In this document: positions 8,069 to 16,187 of the stretch, piece after piece
How positions within the stretch are numbered: the first letter of the stretch is position 1
Layout of the letters: each line of letters starts with the position of its first letter
Assembly: GCF_046233715.1 (NCBI RefSeq)
Contig: NZ_JBJNRJ010000021.1
Location: forward strand, 1 to 64,000
Direction of reading: 5' to 3'
DNA: 64,000 nt
Origin: Trujillonella humicola
GTDB lineage: Bacteria > Actinomycetota > Actinomycetes > Mycobacteriales > Geodermatophilaceae
Translations under genes and position numbers: made by a program
Notes under the pieces: model-generated
Told to the model about the DNA's origin: nothing
What the model saw: only the letters and a program-made list of their open reading frames with translations
The model's database searches: none

Positions 8069-8973
8069 GCGGCCGGACGGTCCAGCGCCTTGCCGTACAG
8101 CTCGATCTCCCGGATGCAGTCGTCGAAGGAACGGGCGTTCGACTCGATCGACACCCAGGTGGCCCCGGCCTCGGCGTAGGACGCGAAGCCGGCGTTGAGG
8201 ATCTCGACGTTGCGCTCGGGCTCCCGCCCCATGTGCGGGCTGTAGCAGACGTCCACCTCGGCGGGACGGCCGAACTCGACCCGCATCCGCGTGAGCTCGT
8301 CGACCCGCTCCTTCAACTGCTCGAAGGCGAGCGCCGGCGTCGAGGTCACCTTCGCCATCGCCTCGGGCTGCTCGAACGGGCACCACCCGTCGGCGTACTG
8401 CGCGACGCGGCGCAGCGCGACCTTGCCGTTGCCGCCGATCCAGATCGGCGGACCCGGCCGCTGGGCGGGACGGGGCAGCATGACGTGGCCGTGCGCGGGG
8501 AAGTAGGGGTCGTCGTATTCGAGGACCTCGCCGGTCCACGCGGCCTGCATGGCTTTCATCGCGGCGTCGAAGCGCGGACCGCGGTCGTCGAACTCGGCGC
8601 CGAGGACGTCGAACTCCGCCTTCTGGTAGCCGGCCCCCATGCCCACGGTCAGCCGGCCGCCCGAGAGCAGGTCCAGGCTGGCGGTCGCCTTCGCCGAGAC
8701 GTAGGGGTGCCGGTAGGCGGACACGAGGATGAAGGTCATCACCCGGATGCGCTGGGTCGCCGCGGCCATGAAGGCCAGCGAGACGAATGGGTCGAAGGCG
8801 TGGTGACCGCCGTTCTCCAGCCAGCCCGTCTCCGGGAACGGGTGATCGGTGGAGGACACCATGTCGAACCCGTTCTCCTCCGCGGCGACGGCGAGCTCGG
8901 CGAGGTGGTGCTCCCCCACCCAGGTCTCCCAGTGCTTCACCGCGCGGGCCGGGAACTGGAAGTTGAGCTTCAT
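8065..8973 (-). CDS. LLM-class (probably F420-dependent) oxidoreductase
   Basis: A 302-residue TIM-barrel enzyme of the luciferase-like family. Typical segments are S-S-T-D-H-P-F-P near residue 40, V-M-T-F-I-L-V-S-A-Y-R-H-P, L-D-L-L-S-G-G-R-L-T-V-G-M-G-A-G-Y and P-P-I-W-I-G-G-N-G. The family divides into FMNH2 monooxygenases and F420-dependent dehydrogenases; these segments fit the F420 side better, but the cofactor is not certain. It overlaps both neighbours by 4 bases (ATGA), in an operon with an isochorismatase-fold protein and a MaoC protein. Confidence 0.85.
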   Translation of the reverse strand: MKLNFQFPARAVKHWETWVGEHHLAELAVAAEENGFDMVSSTDHPFPETGWLENGGHHAFDPFVSLAFMAAATQRIRVMTFILVSAYRHPYVSAKATASLDLLSGGRLTVGMGAGYQKAEFDVLGAEFDDRGPRFDAAMKAMQAAWTGEVLEYDDPYFPAHGHVMLPRPAQRPGPPIWIGGNGKVALRRVAQYADGWCPFEQPEAMAKVTSTPALAFEQLKERVDELTRMRVEFGRPAEVDVCYSPHMGREPERNVEILNAGFASYAEAGATWVSIESNARSFDDCIREIELYGKALDRPAA

Positions 8974-9629
8974 CGATCTCCTCCATTGGTCGCTGTCGTG
9001 GGTGGTGCCTCGGCCCAGGCGGCGAGCACGGCGTCCACCGTGGGGATCGCGCCCAGCAGGGGAAAGACGTGGCGGAACATGTCCTCGGCGAACTCCTGGG
9101 GCAGCCCCGCGGTCCCGTCCCGCACGGTGGCGACCCGGTAACCGAGGTTCACCGCCTCGATCGCGCAGCCGAAGACCGCTTCGTTCAGGGAGACCCCGCC
9201 GATGACGAGGGTCCGGACGTCGAGGCTGCGCAGGATGGTGTCCAGATCGGTGCCCGTGAACGCCGACATCCCGTGCCGGCGGGCGGCCACGATGTCGCCG
9301 GGTTCGGGCCCGAGCTCGGGCACGATCTCGGTCGGCGGTGTCCCCTCGAGCATGTGCCCGGGGTCCCGCAGCGTGACCGCCATGAGCGGGGTGTTGATCC
9401 GGACGCCGACGCGGCCCGGGCGGTACTGGAGGGTGGCGTGGACGACCGGGACCCCGTGCGCGCGGGCCCCCCTGGCCAGGTCGCGGAGCCGGCCGGTCAC
9501 CCCGCGGTCCCGGACGGCCCGCGCCATGTCGGCCACGACGGGACCGGCGAGGTCGCCGGCGATCCCGCGCTGCATCTCCGAGATGAGCACTGCGGTCTGC
9601 GACGGCGCGACGAGATCGACGAGCTCCAT
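8970..9629 (-). CDS. Isochorismatase-fold protein lacking the catalytic Cys
   Basis: The 219-residue protein has the Rossmann-like cysteine-hydrolase fold: an opening V-L-I-S-E-M-Q (the family has D-M-Q), S-A-F-T-G-T-D-L in the middle and V-S-L-N-E-A-V-F-G before L-G-Y. Aligned without gaps to canonical members, the nucleophilic Cys is Ala, the usual Asp is Glu and the usual Lys is Arg or His. It is therefore probably not a normal amidohydrolase and may use another chemistry or be a binding protein. The ATG is at 9629. It is first in the leftward operon with LLM and MaoC. Confidence 0.75.
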   Translation of the reverse strand: MELVDLVAPSQTAVLISEMQRGIAGDLAGPVVADMARAVRDRGVTGRLRDLARGARAHGVPVVHATLQYRPGRVGVRINTPLMAVTLRDPGHMLEGTPPTEIVPELGPEPGDIVAARRHGMSAFTGTDLDTILRSLDVRTLVIGGVSLNEAVFGCAIEAVNLGYRVATVRDGTAGLPQEFAEDMFRHVFPLLGAIPTVDAVLAAWAEAPPTTATNGGDR

Positions 9630-9756
9630 GCCTCCGGCCTCTCTGCATGGGCGGGTGGGACCCGTCCGGGACGGGTGTCCTGACGGGCCCGGCCGGCGAC
9701 CAGCACCACGTCCGTCTGCCGAGAGTTCTACCGCACGGACGACGGCATGAACACAT

Positions 9757-9774
9757 TCATCCAACTGAATGGGC
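9757..9774. promoter_or_regulatory. Inverted repeat in the divergent intergenic region
   Basis: CATTC and GAATG arms are separated by 8 bases, upstream of the leftward isochorismatase-like operon. It is a possible second regulator site in the 265-base region shared with the extradiol dioxygenase gene, otherwise unassigned. Confidence 0.3.
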
Positions 9775-9841
9775 GGCCGGCCACACCCGGCGCACATCCC
9801 GCCGTGCCGCCGTCCCCGCGCGGTTGCCCGGCGGCGCGGAC

Positions 9842-9858
9842 ATCTGACACCGTGTGCA
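9842..9858 (-). promoter_or_regulatory. Operator-like site 3 (TGCACACGGTGTCAGAT)
   Basis: Read on the minus strand it carries TGCACA-CGG-TGTCAGAT. It lies 36 bases before the extradiol dioxygenase ATG and in the only intergenic region upstream of the leftward LLM operon, so it may control both. Confidence 0.6.
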
Positions 9859-9894
9859 CGGCAATTCCCCGAGGACGAGGACAGTGGGCATCTG

Positions 9895-10755
9895 ATGCGG
9901 CAGGGTCGGCGGATGGTGGTCTGTGCGAGCCACAGCCCGGGCAAGGAGCGGGATCTCGAGCGGGTCGAGGGCGGGGACTTCCGTGCCGGCCTTGCCCGGG
10001 CGAGGGCCGCCGTGGCCGACTTCGACCCCGACTGCGTCGTGCTCTTCGGCGGCGACCACCGGCACGCGTTCACCTCGATCGTGCCCGCCTTCGCCGTCTC
10101 GCTGTCGGCGGGCATCATCGCCGAGGCGCCCCACCCGGCGGGCCGGCTCGAGGTCTCCCAGGAGCGTGCGCTGGCCCTGGCCGAGCACCTGCTGGACTCG
10201 GGCATCGACGTCGCGGTGTGCCGGGACGTCCAGCTCGACCACGCCTTCGCACACCCGATGCGCGATCTGTTCGGAGTGGTCGATGGACGGCCGGTCGTGC
10301 CCGTGGCGATCAACTGCGCCACGCCCCCCCTCCCGCGCGCGGACCGGGTGGCGGCCCTCGGCTCCGCGGTCGGGACGTTCCTCGACGGCCTCGGGGAGCG
10401 CGTCCTGGTGATCGGGACCGGCGGCCTGTCCCACTCGCCGCCGAGTCTCGAGGTCGCGACCCACGACCTCGGCGACGAGGAGCGGGCCCGCCTCATCCAG
10501 GAGGGCCGGGCGACGGCGGCGCAGAAGATCCGCCCGGCCTGGGACGAGGCGTTCCTGGAGGCGCTCGAGGCCGGGGACCGCGAGACCCTCCTCCGGCTGA
10601 CCGACGACGCCCACCGGCAGGCCGGCTCGGGCGCCAACGAGGTGCGCACCTGGCTCGCCGCCTCCGCTGCCGGTGGCGGCCGGCCCCTGCACCGGCTCGT
10701 CTACCAGCCGGTCCCGGAGTGGATCACCGGGATGGCGGTCGCCGTCTCCGCGTGA
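9895..10755 (+). CDS. MhpB-type extradiol ring-cleavage dioxygenase (LigB superfamily)
   Basis: A 286-residue type III extradiol dioxygenase, close to MhpB (2,3-dihydroxyphenylpropionate 1,2-dioxygenase), which opens catechols next to the diol using Fe(II) and O2. Agreement covers the whole chain: C-A-S-H-S-P-G near residue 12 (metal or acid-base His), V-V-L-F-G-G-D-H, D-V-Q-L-D-H-A-F-A, P-V-A-I-N-C-A-T-P-P-L, G-T-G-G-L-S-H-S-P-P and the C-terminal P-E-W-I-T-G. The ATG at 9895 precedes M-V-V-C-A-S-H by six residues; the inner Met is an alternative. It is monocistronic. It should feed the hydrolase, hydratase and aldolase at 27-30 kb. Confidence 0.88.
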   Translation: MRQGRRMVVCASHSPGKERDLERVEGGDFRAGLARARAAVADFDPDCVVLFGGDHRHAFTSIVPAFAVSLSAGIIAEAPHPAGRLEVSQERALALAEHLLDSGIDVAVCRDVQLDHAFAHPMRDLFGVVDGRPVVPVAINCATPPLPRADRVAALGSAVGTFLDGLGERVLVIGTGGLSHSPPSLEVATHDLGDEERARLIQEGRATAAQKIRPAWDEAFLEALEAGDRETLLRLTDDAHRQAGSGANEVRTWLAASAAGGGRPLHRLVYQPVPEWITGMAVAVSA

Positions 10756-10766
10756 GGGCGACCGCC
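10734..10766. terminator. Bidirectional terminator hairpin
   Basis: GGCGGTCGCC (10734-10743) pairs perfectly with GGCGACCGCC (10757-10766) across a 13-base loop containing the dioxygenase stop codon. It lies between convergent genes. Confidence 0.6.
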
Positions 10767-10771
10767 TCCGG

Positions 10772-11893
10772 CTACGACGAGCGGCCCAGGCGATCCAGGG
10801 ACTCGCGCACCAGGCCGACCGCCCGCATCGGGAACACCGAGGCGTACTTCTCGGGGGTCTTCCCGCTGGACACGAGGACGTCGGCGAGCCGGCTCGAGAT
10901 CAGCGTCATCACCACCGCCGCCATCAGCTCGTAGTAGTCCACGTGCGGCTGGTCCGCACCACCGAGGGCCACGTACCGGGCGATCGTGCCCTCCCGGTCC
11001 GGCACACCCTCGAGCCGCTGGAGCCCCTGGGCCTCGCAGAGGAAACGCTCGAACATCAGCCACCAGCCGAGGTCGATCCCCGGCGGCCCGGTCGTCGCGG
11101 TCTCCCAGTCGAAGAGGGCCAGCACGGAGAGGTCGTCACCGAAGCTGATGTTCCCGGGACGCGCGTCTCCCCAGACGACTCCCTCGGCGGGGTCGTCCGG
11201 ACGGTGGTCGAGGAGGTGCCGCAGGCCCTCGGCCAGCGTCTCGGGACCGAACCGCCGGCTGGGACCGCACCACTCGTACCAGCCCTCCAGCCGGGTGAGG
11301 TAGCGATCGAGTGCGGTCCCCTCCCCGGGCTCGGCGAGGAACTGCAGCTCGGCGGTGCGTGGCACGCGGTGCAGCGCGACGAGGGCGGCCAGCCCGTTGT
11401 CGTACAGCAGCGAGCGATCGGCCGGCGAGAGCTCGACGGTCCAGCCCCGCGCATGCCAGCTCGGGATGTCCCCCGGCACCCGGCCGTGCACCCTGACCAT
11501 CACGTAGAAGGGTGCACCGAGGACGGCGTCGTCGGACTCCGTGTACAGGATCTCCGGAACGGGCACCCCAGGCGCGCCGGCGAGCGCCGCCATCGTCCGG
11601 GCCTGGCGCAGGGCGTCCGGGGCCACGAAGAGCTGGTGGTCGGACTGCTGCACCCGCACGACGAGCTCCGCGCTCCGGCGCGCCCCGTCCCGGTCGGTCC
11701 ACGTCGCCGGGACGAACAGGGTCTTCCCCGAGTAGCCCGCGTCCGGCGACGTCAGGTCGCCGATCGCCACCTCGGTGCCGCCGGCGCGGCCGAGGCGCTG
11801 CTCGAGCCACGCCGCCAACGCCGTCCGGACGTCGCCCGCACCGCTTCCGACGGCACGCACCGGCGTCACCGCGGGTCCACCCTCTCGCGTCAT
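10772..11893 (-). CDS. APH-like phosphotransferase family protein
   Basis: A 373-residue protein of the aminoglycoside phosphotransferase / ACAD10-like kinase superfamily. It shows the catalytic loop V-V-W-G-D-A-R-P-G-N (Brenner motif) followed by A-L-F-D-W-E (metal-binding Asp). Many relatives in catabolic clusters phosphorylate small hydroxylated acids or acyl-CoAs; resistance is only one branch. The start is uncertain: GTG 11899, ATG 11893 or GTG 11869, the last having the best ribosome-binding site (GAGAGGG). The operator-like site at 11895-11912 touches the upstream starts, which favours the downstream one. Confidence 0.75.
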   Translation of the reverse strand: MTREGGPAVTPVRAVGSGAGDVRTALAAWLEQRLGRAGGTEVAIGDLTSPDAGYSGKTLFVPATWTDRDGARRSAELVVRVQQSDHQLFVAPDALRQARTMAALAGAPGVPVPEILYTESDDAVLGAPFYVMVRVHGRVPGDIPSWHARGWTVELSPADRSLLYDNGLAALVALHRVPRTAELQFLAEPGEGTALDRYLTRLEGWYEWCGPSRRFGPETLAEGLRHLLDHRPDDPAEGVVWGDARPGNISFGDDLSVLALFDWETATTGPPGIDLGWWLMFERFLCEAQGLQRLEGVPDREGTIARYVALGGADQPHVDYYELMAAVVMTLISSRLADVLVSSGKTPEKYASVFPMRAVGLVRESLDRLGRSS

Positions 11894-11894
11894 A

Positions 11895-11912
11895 TGCACA
11901 TGCTGTCAGAAT
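11895..11912 (+). promoter_or_regulatory. Operator-like site 4 with embedded -10 element
   Basis: TGCACATGCTGTCAGAAT lies between the divergent kinase and LLM genes. Its end, CAGAAT (11907-11912), ends six bases before the LLM ATG (11919), the spacing of a -10 box for a leaderless mRNA. Binding of a repressor here would cover the promoter. Confidence 0.6.
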
Positions 11913-11918
11913 GCGAGG

Positions 11919-13013
11919 ATGGTCACCATCGACCCGGCATCGACTCAGGCCTCCCCCGGCGAGGCACGACCCGCGGAGGGAGCACGCCTGGGCGCATACA
12001 TCCTGCCGGGGCGCGTACCGGACCCCCGCCCGGCCGTGCCGCAGGCCCGCGACGCGGAAGAGGCAGGCCTGGGATCGGTCTGGCTCAGCGAGAGATGGGG
12101 CACCAAGGACCTCGGCGTCATCGCCGGAGCCGTCGGCGCGACGACCGAGCGGATCCGGATCGCGGCCGGCATCACACAGTTCCTCGTGCGCAATCCCGCG
12201 ATCCTCGCCTCCCTCGCCATGACCGCGCAGGGGCTGACCGACGGGCGTTTCGTGCTCGGCTTCGGGCGGTCGGTCCCGGCGCTCTACAGAGCGCTCGGCC
12301 TCCCCGCGGTGACCAACCAGATCATGATCGACTACGCAGACATGATGCGCCGGCTGTTCCGCGGCGAGAAGGTCAGCTACGAGGGGCCCGCCGGCCGCTT
12401 CCCGGCTCTGCGGCTCGCCGACGTCCCCGACGCCCCTCCGCCCCCCATGATCCTGGCCGCCATCGGCCCGAAGACCCTCGCGCTCGCCGGCGCCCACTTC
12501 GACGGTGTCCTCCTGCACCCCTTCCTGACGCCTGAGGCCGTGGGCCGGGCCGCCGCCCAGGTCCGCGAGGGCGCGGAGCAGGCCGGCCGCGACCCGTCCT
12601 CGGTGACGGTCTGGGCGACGGTGGTCACCGCCTCGGGCCTGCCCCCGGAGGAGGAGGCAGCCGTCGTCGGCGCCCGGGCGGTGACCTACTACCAGATTCC
12701 CGGCTTCGGGGAGCAGTTGGCCGAGGCGAACGGCTGGGACACCGCCCCCCTGGCGACCTTGCGGGCCCACCCTCAACTGGCCGGCATCAAGGGCGCGGCC
12801 GACTCCGTCCGCACCCGGTCGGAACTCACCGAGGCCGCGACCGCGCTGCCGGGACACTGGGTGAGCGCCGCCTCGGCGGTCGGGTCGCCGGACGAGTGCG
12901 CGGAGCGACTCGCGGCGTACCGGGCGGCCGGCGCCGACGAGCTGCTGCTGCACGGGAGCACCCCCCGCCAACTGTGCCCGGTCGTGGCCGCCGTCAGCCG
13001 GCCCCGTCCCTGA
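11919..13013 (+). CDS. LLM-class F420-dependent oxidoreductase
   Basis: A 364-residue luciferase-like TIM-barrel protein. It shows G-A-Y-I-L-P-G-R near the N-terminus, S-V-W-L-S-E-R-W-G, R-I-R-I-A-A-G-I-T-Q, L-T-D-G-R-F-V-L-G-F-G-R-S and P-P-P-M-I-L-A-A-I-G-P-K. The last segments resemble the actinobacterial F420-linked branch (TIGR03857-like by memory). The ATG at 11919 has no proper ribosome-binding site but sits at leaderless distance from a -10-like CAGAAT. It is monocistronic. The reaction is unknown; oxidation of an alcohol or reduction of an enone intermediate would suit the cluster. Confidence 0.83.
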   Translation: MVTIDPASTQASPGEARPAEGARLGAYILPGRVPDPRPAVPQARDAEEAGLGSVWLSERWGTKDLGVIAGAVGATTERIRIAAGITQFLVRNPAILASLAMTAQGLTDGRFVLGFGRSVPALYRALGLPAVTNQIMIDYADMMRRLFRGEKVSYEGPAGRFPALRLADVPDAPPPPMILAAIGPKTLALAGAHFDGVLLHPFLTPEAVGRAAAQVREGAEQAGRDPSSVTVWATVVTASGLPPEEEAAVVGARAVTYYQIPGFGEQLAEANGWDTAPLATLRAHPQLAGIKGAADSVRTRSELTEAATALPGHWVSAASAVGSPDECAERLAAYRAAGADELLLHGSTPRQLCPVVAAVSRPRP

Positions 13014-13035
13014 TCGATCCGCGGTCGGCTCCCCG

Positions 13036-13050
13036 GGCGGCTCAGCCGCC
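13036..13050. terminator. Short hairpin between convergent genes
   Basis: A GGGCGG/CCGCC stem with a CTCA loop overlaps the stop of the tandem-TetR gene. It is a modest terminator candidate between the LLM and regulator genes. Confidence 0.35.
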
Positions 13051-14388
13051 GGGCGCCCCGGTGCGGGCCGATGCCGACGCGGTGGCTCCGTTGAAGGGGC
13101 CGCGCTCGAGCACCGTGGCCGCCAGTTCGACGATCCGGTCGTCGTCGTCGCCCACGAACCGCGCGTACTCCGGCATCCGGTCGAGAACGGCCATGACCAC
13201 CACGGTCGCCACACCGCGGTCGAGCGGGTACGCCCGTTCGACACGCGCGAGCACCGCACCCACGGCCGCCGCCAGGTCGGCGTTGACCTGCCGGGCCAGA
13301 GCCGTCACCCGGGCGTCCCCGGACCCTCCGTCGATGCCGGCACGGAACACGCCGAGGTACCGGCGGTAGAACGGCAGGTACCGACGGAGCCAGTCACGCA
13401 GGCCCGGCCCGAGATCCGGGCCCGGCTCGAGGACGGCCAGGTCCCGACAGAGCTCGGCGGCCCCCGACGAGCTCTCCTCGGTGAGCCGCAGCAGCAGGTC
13501 GGACTTCTCGTCGAAGTACTTGTAGAACGTCGCGCGGGCGAAACCGGCCTCGGCGACCACGTCGTCCACGCTGGTCCCGTGGTAGCCGCGCTCGGCGAAC
13601 AGGCGCGCTCCCGCCTTCACCATCTCGCCGACGGTCACCGCCGCCCGGGGGCTCAGCTCCGTCGGGTGCCCGGCATCCGGCGCGACCCCGGGTGCCCCGC
13701 CCCTGTGCACCCGACCCCGTGGCGGCGGGTCCGGGAGGCCGGCAAAGGCCTCCGCCGGGGTCTCGGGGAAGAGCATCAGCTGCAGGACGACGGCCAGACC
13801 GTCCACCGCTTCGTCCGCGGGCGGCAGTCCGGTCCGCTGGTGCCTGAAGTAGTTGAAGCGGTGCACGGTGCTCGTGAGCACGAGTGCCGCTTCACCCGGA
13901 TCGACGCCGGAGACGCCGCACTCGGCCAGCCGGTCGGCGATCCACCGGTTGTAGGACCCGACGAATCCGTGCACCAGGTGGCGCACACCGGTGTTCCCGG
14001 GCTCGAGATCGGCCCACTGGCCGAAGAGCGTGGCGTACTTGTCGTAGACCCAGGCCCACTCCCCGAGCCACCAGTGCAGGTTGTGGAAGCCGGCCCGGGT
14101 GGGACCGAGCGCGCCGATCCGCCGGGCCACTCGCCGCAGCGCCGCGCCGCACTCGTCCATGAGCTCGACGAAGATCTGCTCTTTGCTCTCGAAGTACTGG
14201 TAGAGCGTGGCCCGCGACGTGCCGGCCGCGCGCGCGATGCTCTCCACAGAGGTGGCCCGGAAGCCCTGCTGCTCGAAAAGCGTGAGCGCCTCGGCGACGA
14301 TCCGCTCGCGGGTGCGCGCTCCACGGCTGCCCACCACCGGGCTCATCGGCCAGTAACCCTGGCGCCGCACGATGCCGCCGTCGGTCAC
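13042..14388 (-). CDS. Tandem-TetR transcriptional regulator (Mce3R-like architecture) 1
   Basis: A 448-residue protein with two complete TetR units. The first HTH (about residues 20-75) ends G-T-S-R-A-T-L-Y-Q-Y-F-E-S-K. The second (about 240-300) ends G-F-A-R-A-T-F-Y-K-Y-F-D-E-K. Ligand-binding helical domains follow each. Two-unit TetR proteins such as mycobacterial Mce3R repress lipid-catabolic genes. The GTG at 14388 is chosen because the paralogue at 20790 aligns from that residue without gaps; an ATG at 14517 with GGGAGG is an alternative. It is divergent from the aldehyde dehydrogenase operon and likely represses it through the site at 14591-14609. Confidence 0.88.
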   Translation of the reverse strand: MTDGGIVRRQGYWPMSPVVGSRGARTRERIVAEALTLFEQQGFRATSVESIARAAGTSRATLYQYFESKEQIFVELMDECGAALRRVARRIGALGPTRAGFHNLHWWLGEWAWVYDKYATLFGQWADLEPGNTGVRHLVHGFVGSYNRWIADRLAECGVSGVDPGEAALVLTSTVHRFNYFRHQRTGLPPADEAVDGLAVVLQLMLFPETPAEAFAGLPDPPPRGRVHRGGAPGVAPDAGHPTELSPRAAVTVGEMVKAGARLFAERGYHGTSVDDVVAEAGFARATFYKYFDEKSDLLLRLTEESSSGAAELCRDLAVLEPGPDLGPGLRDWLRRYLPFYRRYLGVFRAGIDGGSGDARVTALARQVNADLAAAVGAVLARVERAYPLDRGVATVVVMAVLDRMPEYARFVGDDDDRIVELAATVLERGPFNGATASASARTGAPGG

Positions 14389-14706
14389 CAGGTGCTCTTT
14401 CCTCCCGAGGGCCGGGCGCTGCTCGCCCTCCGACACCGCTGCTGGTCCACGTCCGCCAGCGTCGCCGTCGTCGCCGCCCCCGCTCGGCGGAGAGGCCCCA
14501 GAGGATACCACCGCCATGATCGCCTCCCGTCGGTGCCGCCCGCTGTGGGCCGGGCCGTCCCCCCGGTTCCCGGGGCCTGGTTGCAGTCGGGTACACAGAC
14601 TGTCAGAATCGCTGTGCTTCGCCAGGTGGCGGCCCAGTCGCGGCCCGGCCGACGCGACCGACGGCGCACGCGCGACGCGGCGCGACCACGAACGGAAGAG
14701 CGACAC
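14389..14706. other. Divergent intergenic region between regulator 1 and the ALDH-P450 operon
   Basis: About 320 bases hold operator-like site 5, an upstream in-frame start option for the regulator (ATG 14517 with GGGAGG), and the ribosome-binding region of the ALDH gene. Nothing else is recognised. Confidence 0.45.
14591..14609 (+). promoter_or_regulatory. Operator-like site 5 (GTACACAGACTGTCAGAAT)
   Basis: TACACA-GAC-TGTCAGAAT is the same form as site 4, including the CAGAAT that could serve as a -10 box. It lies 98 bases before the ALDH gene and about 200 before regulator 1, so one site may govern both, giving autoregulation. Confidence 0.65.
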
Positions 14707-16155
14707 GTGCCGGAGTACGACCACCTGTTCATCGGCGGGCGCTGGAAGCGTCCGACCACGACGGACGTCATCGACGTCGTCTCCCCGGCGACCGAGCTGA
14801 CGCTGGGCCGTGTCCCCGATGCCTCCGCCGCCGACATCGACGCAGCCGTGGCCGCTGCCCGGGAGGCCGTCGACAGCGGGCCCTGGTCCCAGCTGCCGGT
14901 GGACGAGCGGATCGACGCGGTCGCCCGGCTCGCCAAGGCCCTCCGCGGGCTGAGCGAGGAGCTGGCCCGGACGGTCAGCGCCGAGGTCGGCTCGCCCGTG
15001 CGGTGGGCGCGGGGCGCCCAGATCGCCACCGCGCTCGGCGTGCTCCGCGCCTACCGGACGATCGGCGCGGACTTCCCGTGGGAGGAGGAACGCCGCGGGC
15101 TGCTCGGCAACCCCGTCCAGGTCCGGCAGGTCCCCGTCGGCGTCGTCGCGGCGATCGTGCCGTGGAACGCGCCGCTCTTCACGGCCGCGCTCAAGATCGC
15201 CCCCGCGCTGATCGCCGGCTGCACCGTGGTGCTCAAGCCCTCCCCCGATGCCCCGATGGCCGTCCTCGCGCTCGCCGACGCCGCACAGGAGGCCGGCCTG
15301 CCCCCGGGGGTCCTCAACATCGTCCCGGCCGGCGCCGCGGCCAGCGAGCACCTCGTGTCGCACCCGGGTGTCGACAAGGTCAGCTTCACCGGCTCCACGG
15401 CGGTCGGACGGCGGATCGGCGAGCTGTGCGGTCGCGACGTCCGCCGGGTCACCCTCGAGCTCGGCGGCAAGGCCGCCGCCCTGCTGCTCGACGACGTCGT
15501 CGTCGACGACGCGCTCGCCGCGGCGCTGGTCCACGGCGCGATGGACGGCAGCGGACAGATCTGCATGGCGCAGTCCCGCGTGCTCGTCCCCCGGTCCCGC
15601 TACGCCGAGACGGTCGAGGCGCTCGCCGGGGCCACGGCGGCGCTCCGGGTCGGCGACCCGGCCGACGAGGCGACCGACATCGGGCCGGTGATCTCCGCCG
15701 GCGCCCGCTCGCGCATCGAGCAGGCCGTCGAGGGCGCCGTCGCCGGGGGTGCCCGCCTGGTCAGTGGTGGGCGCCGGCCGGCCGACCTGGACACCGGCTG
15801 GTTCGTGGCCCCGACGCTGCTGGCCGACGTCGCACCCGACGCACCGGTGGCGCAGGAGGAGGTGTTCGGGCCCGTGGCCGTCGTCCTCCCCTACGACAGC
15901 GAGGACGACGCCGTGGCGATCGCCAACGGCACCGACTACGGCCTCTCCGGCAGCGTGTGGACCGCGGACCCGGTCCGCGGGGCCGCCGTCGCGCGGCGCT
16001 TCGCCGCCGGTTCCGTCGCGGTCAACTCGGCCGCTCCGGTCGACCTGCTCAGCCCCTTCGGCGGGGTCCGGCGCTCCGGGATCGGACGGGAGGGCGGCCC
16101 CGAGGGGCTGGCCGCCTACCTCGAGCCGCAATCGGTCGTCCTCCCGCCGGCCTGA
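14707..16155 (+). CDS. NAD(P)-dependent aldehyde dehydrogenase
   Basis: A 482-residue member of the ALDH superfamily that oxidises aldehydes to acids. Visible are P-W-N-A-P-L near residue 155, the cofactor segment S-F-T-G-S-T-A-V-G, catalytic Glu in L-E-L-G-G-K and catalytic Cys in S-G-Q-I-C-M, then E-E-V-F-G-P-V. The GTG at 14707 follows GGAAGAG. It is first in the operon 14707-20769. With the next two genes (alcohol dehydrogenase and P450) it could take a terminal methyl group to a carboxylic acid. Confidence 0.9.
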   Translation: MPEYDHLFIGGRWKRPTTTDVIDVVSPATELTLGRVPDASAADIDAAVAAAREAVDSGPWSQLPVDERIDAVARLAKALRGLSEELARTVSAEVGSPVRWARGAQIATALGVLRAYRTIGADFPWEEERRGLLGNPVQVRQVPVGVVAAIVPWNAPLFTAALKIAPALIAGCTVVLKPSPDAPMAVLALADAAQEAGLPPGVLNIVPAGAAASEHLVSHPGVDKVSFTGSTAVGRRIGELCGRDVRRVTLELGGKAAALLLDDVVVDDALAAALVHGAMDGSGQICMAQSRVLVPRSRYAETVEALAGATAALRVGDPADEATDIGPVISAGARSRIEQAVEGAVAGGARLVSGGRRPADLDTGWFVAPTLLADVAPDAPVAQEEVFGPVAVVLPYDSEDDAVAIANGTDYGLSGSVWTADPVRGAAVARRFAAGSVAVNSAAPVDLLSPFGGVRRSGIGREGGPEGLAAYLEPQSVVLPPA

Positions 16156-16187
16156 GCCCGAACCCCGAACCTCCAGGAGGTACACCC

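Noticed and set aside
10772..11893. Antibiotic resistance by the APH-like protein
   Set aside because: The fold is shared by many metabolic kinases, and the gene lies in a catabolic regulon with an operator-like site, so a resistance role has no support.
13042..16185. A 1047-codon open frame on the minus strand spanning the regulator and the aldehyde dehydrogenase region
   Set aside because: Only its last 448 codons are the tandem-TetR protein. The rest is antisense to the well-supported aldehyde dehydrogenase and is an artefact of high GC.
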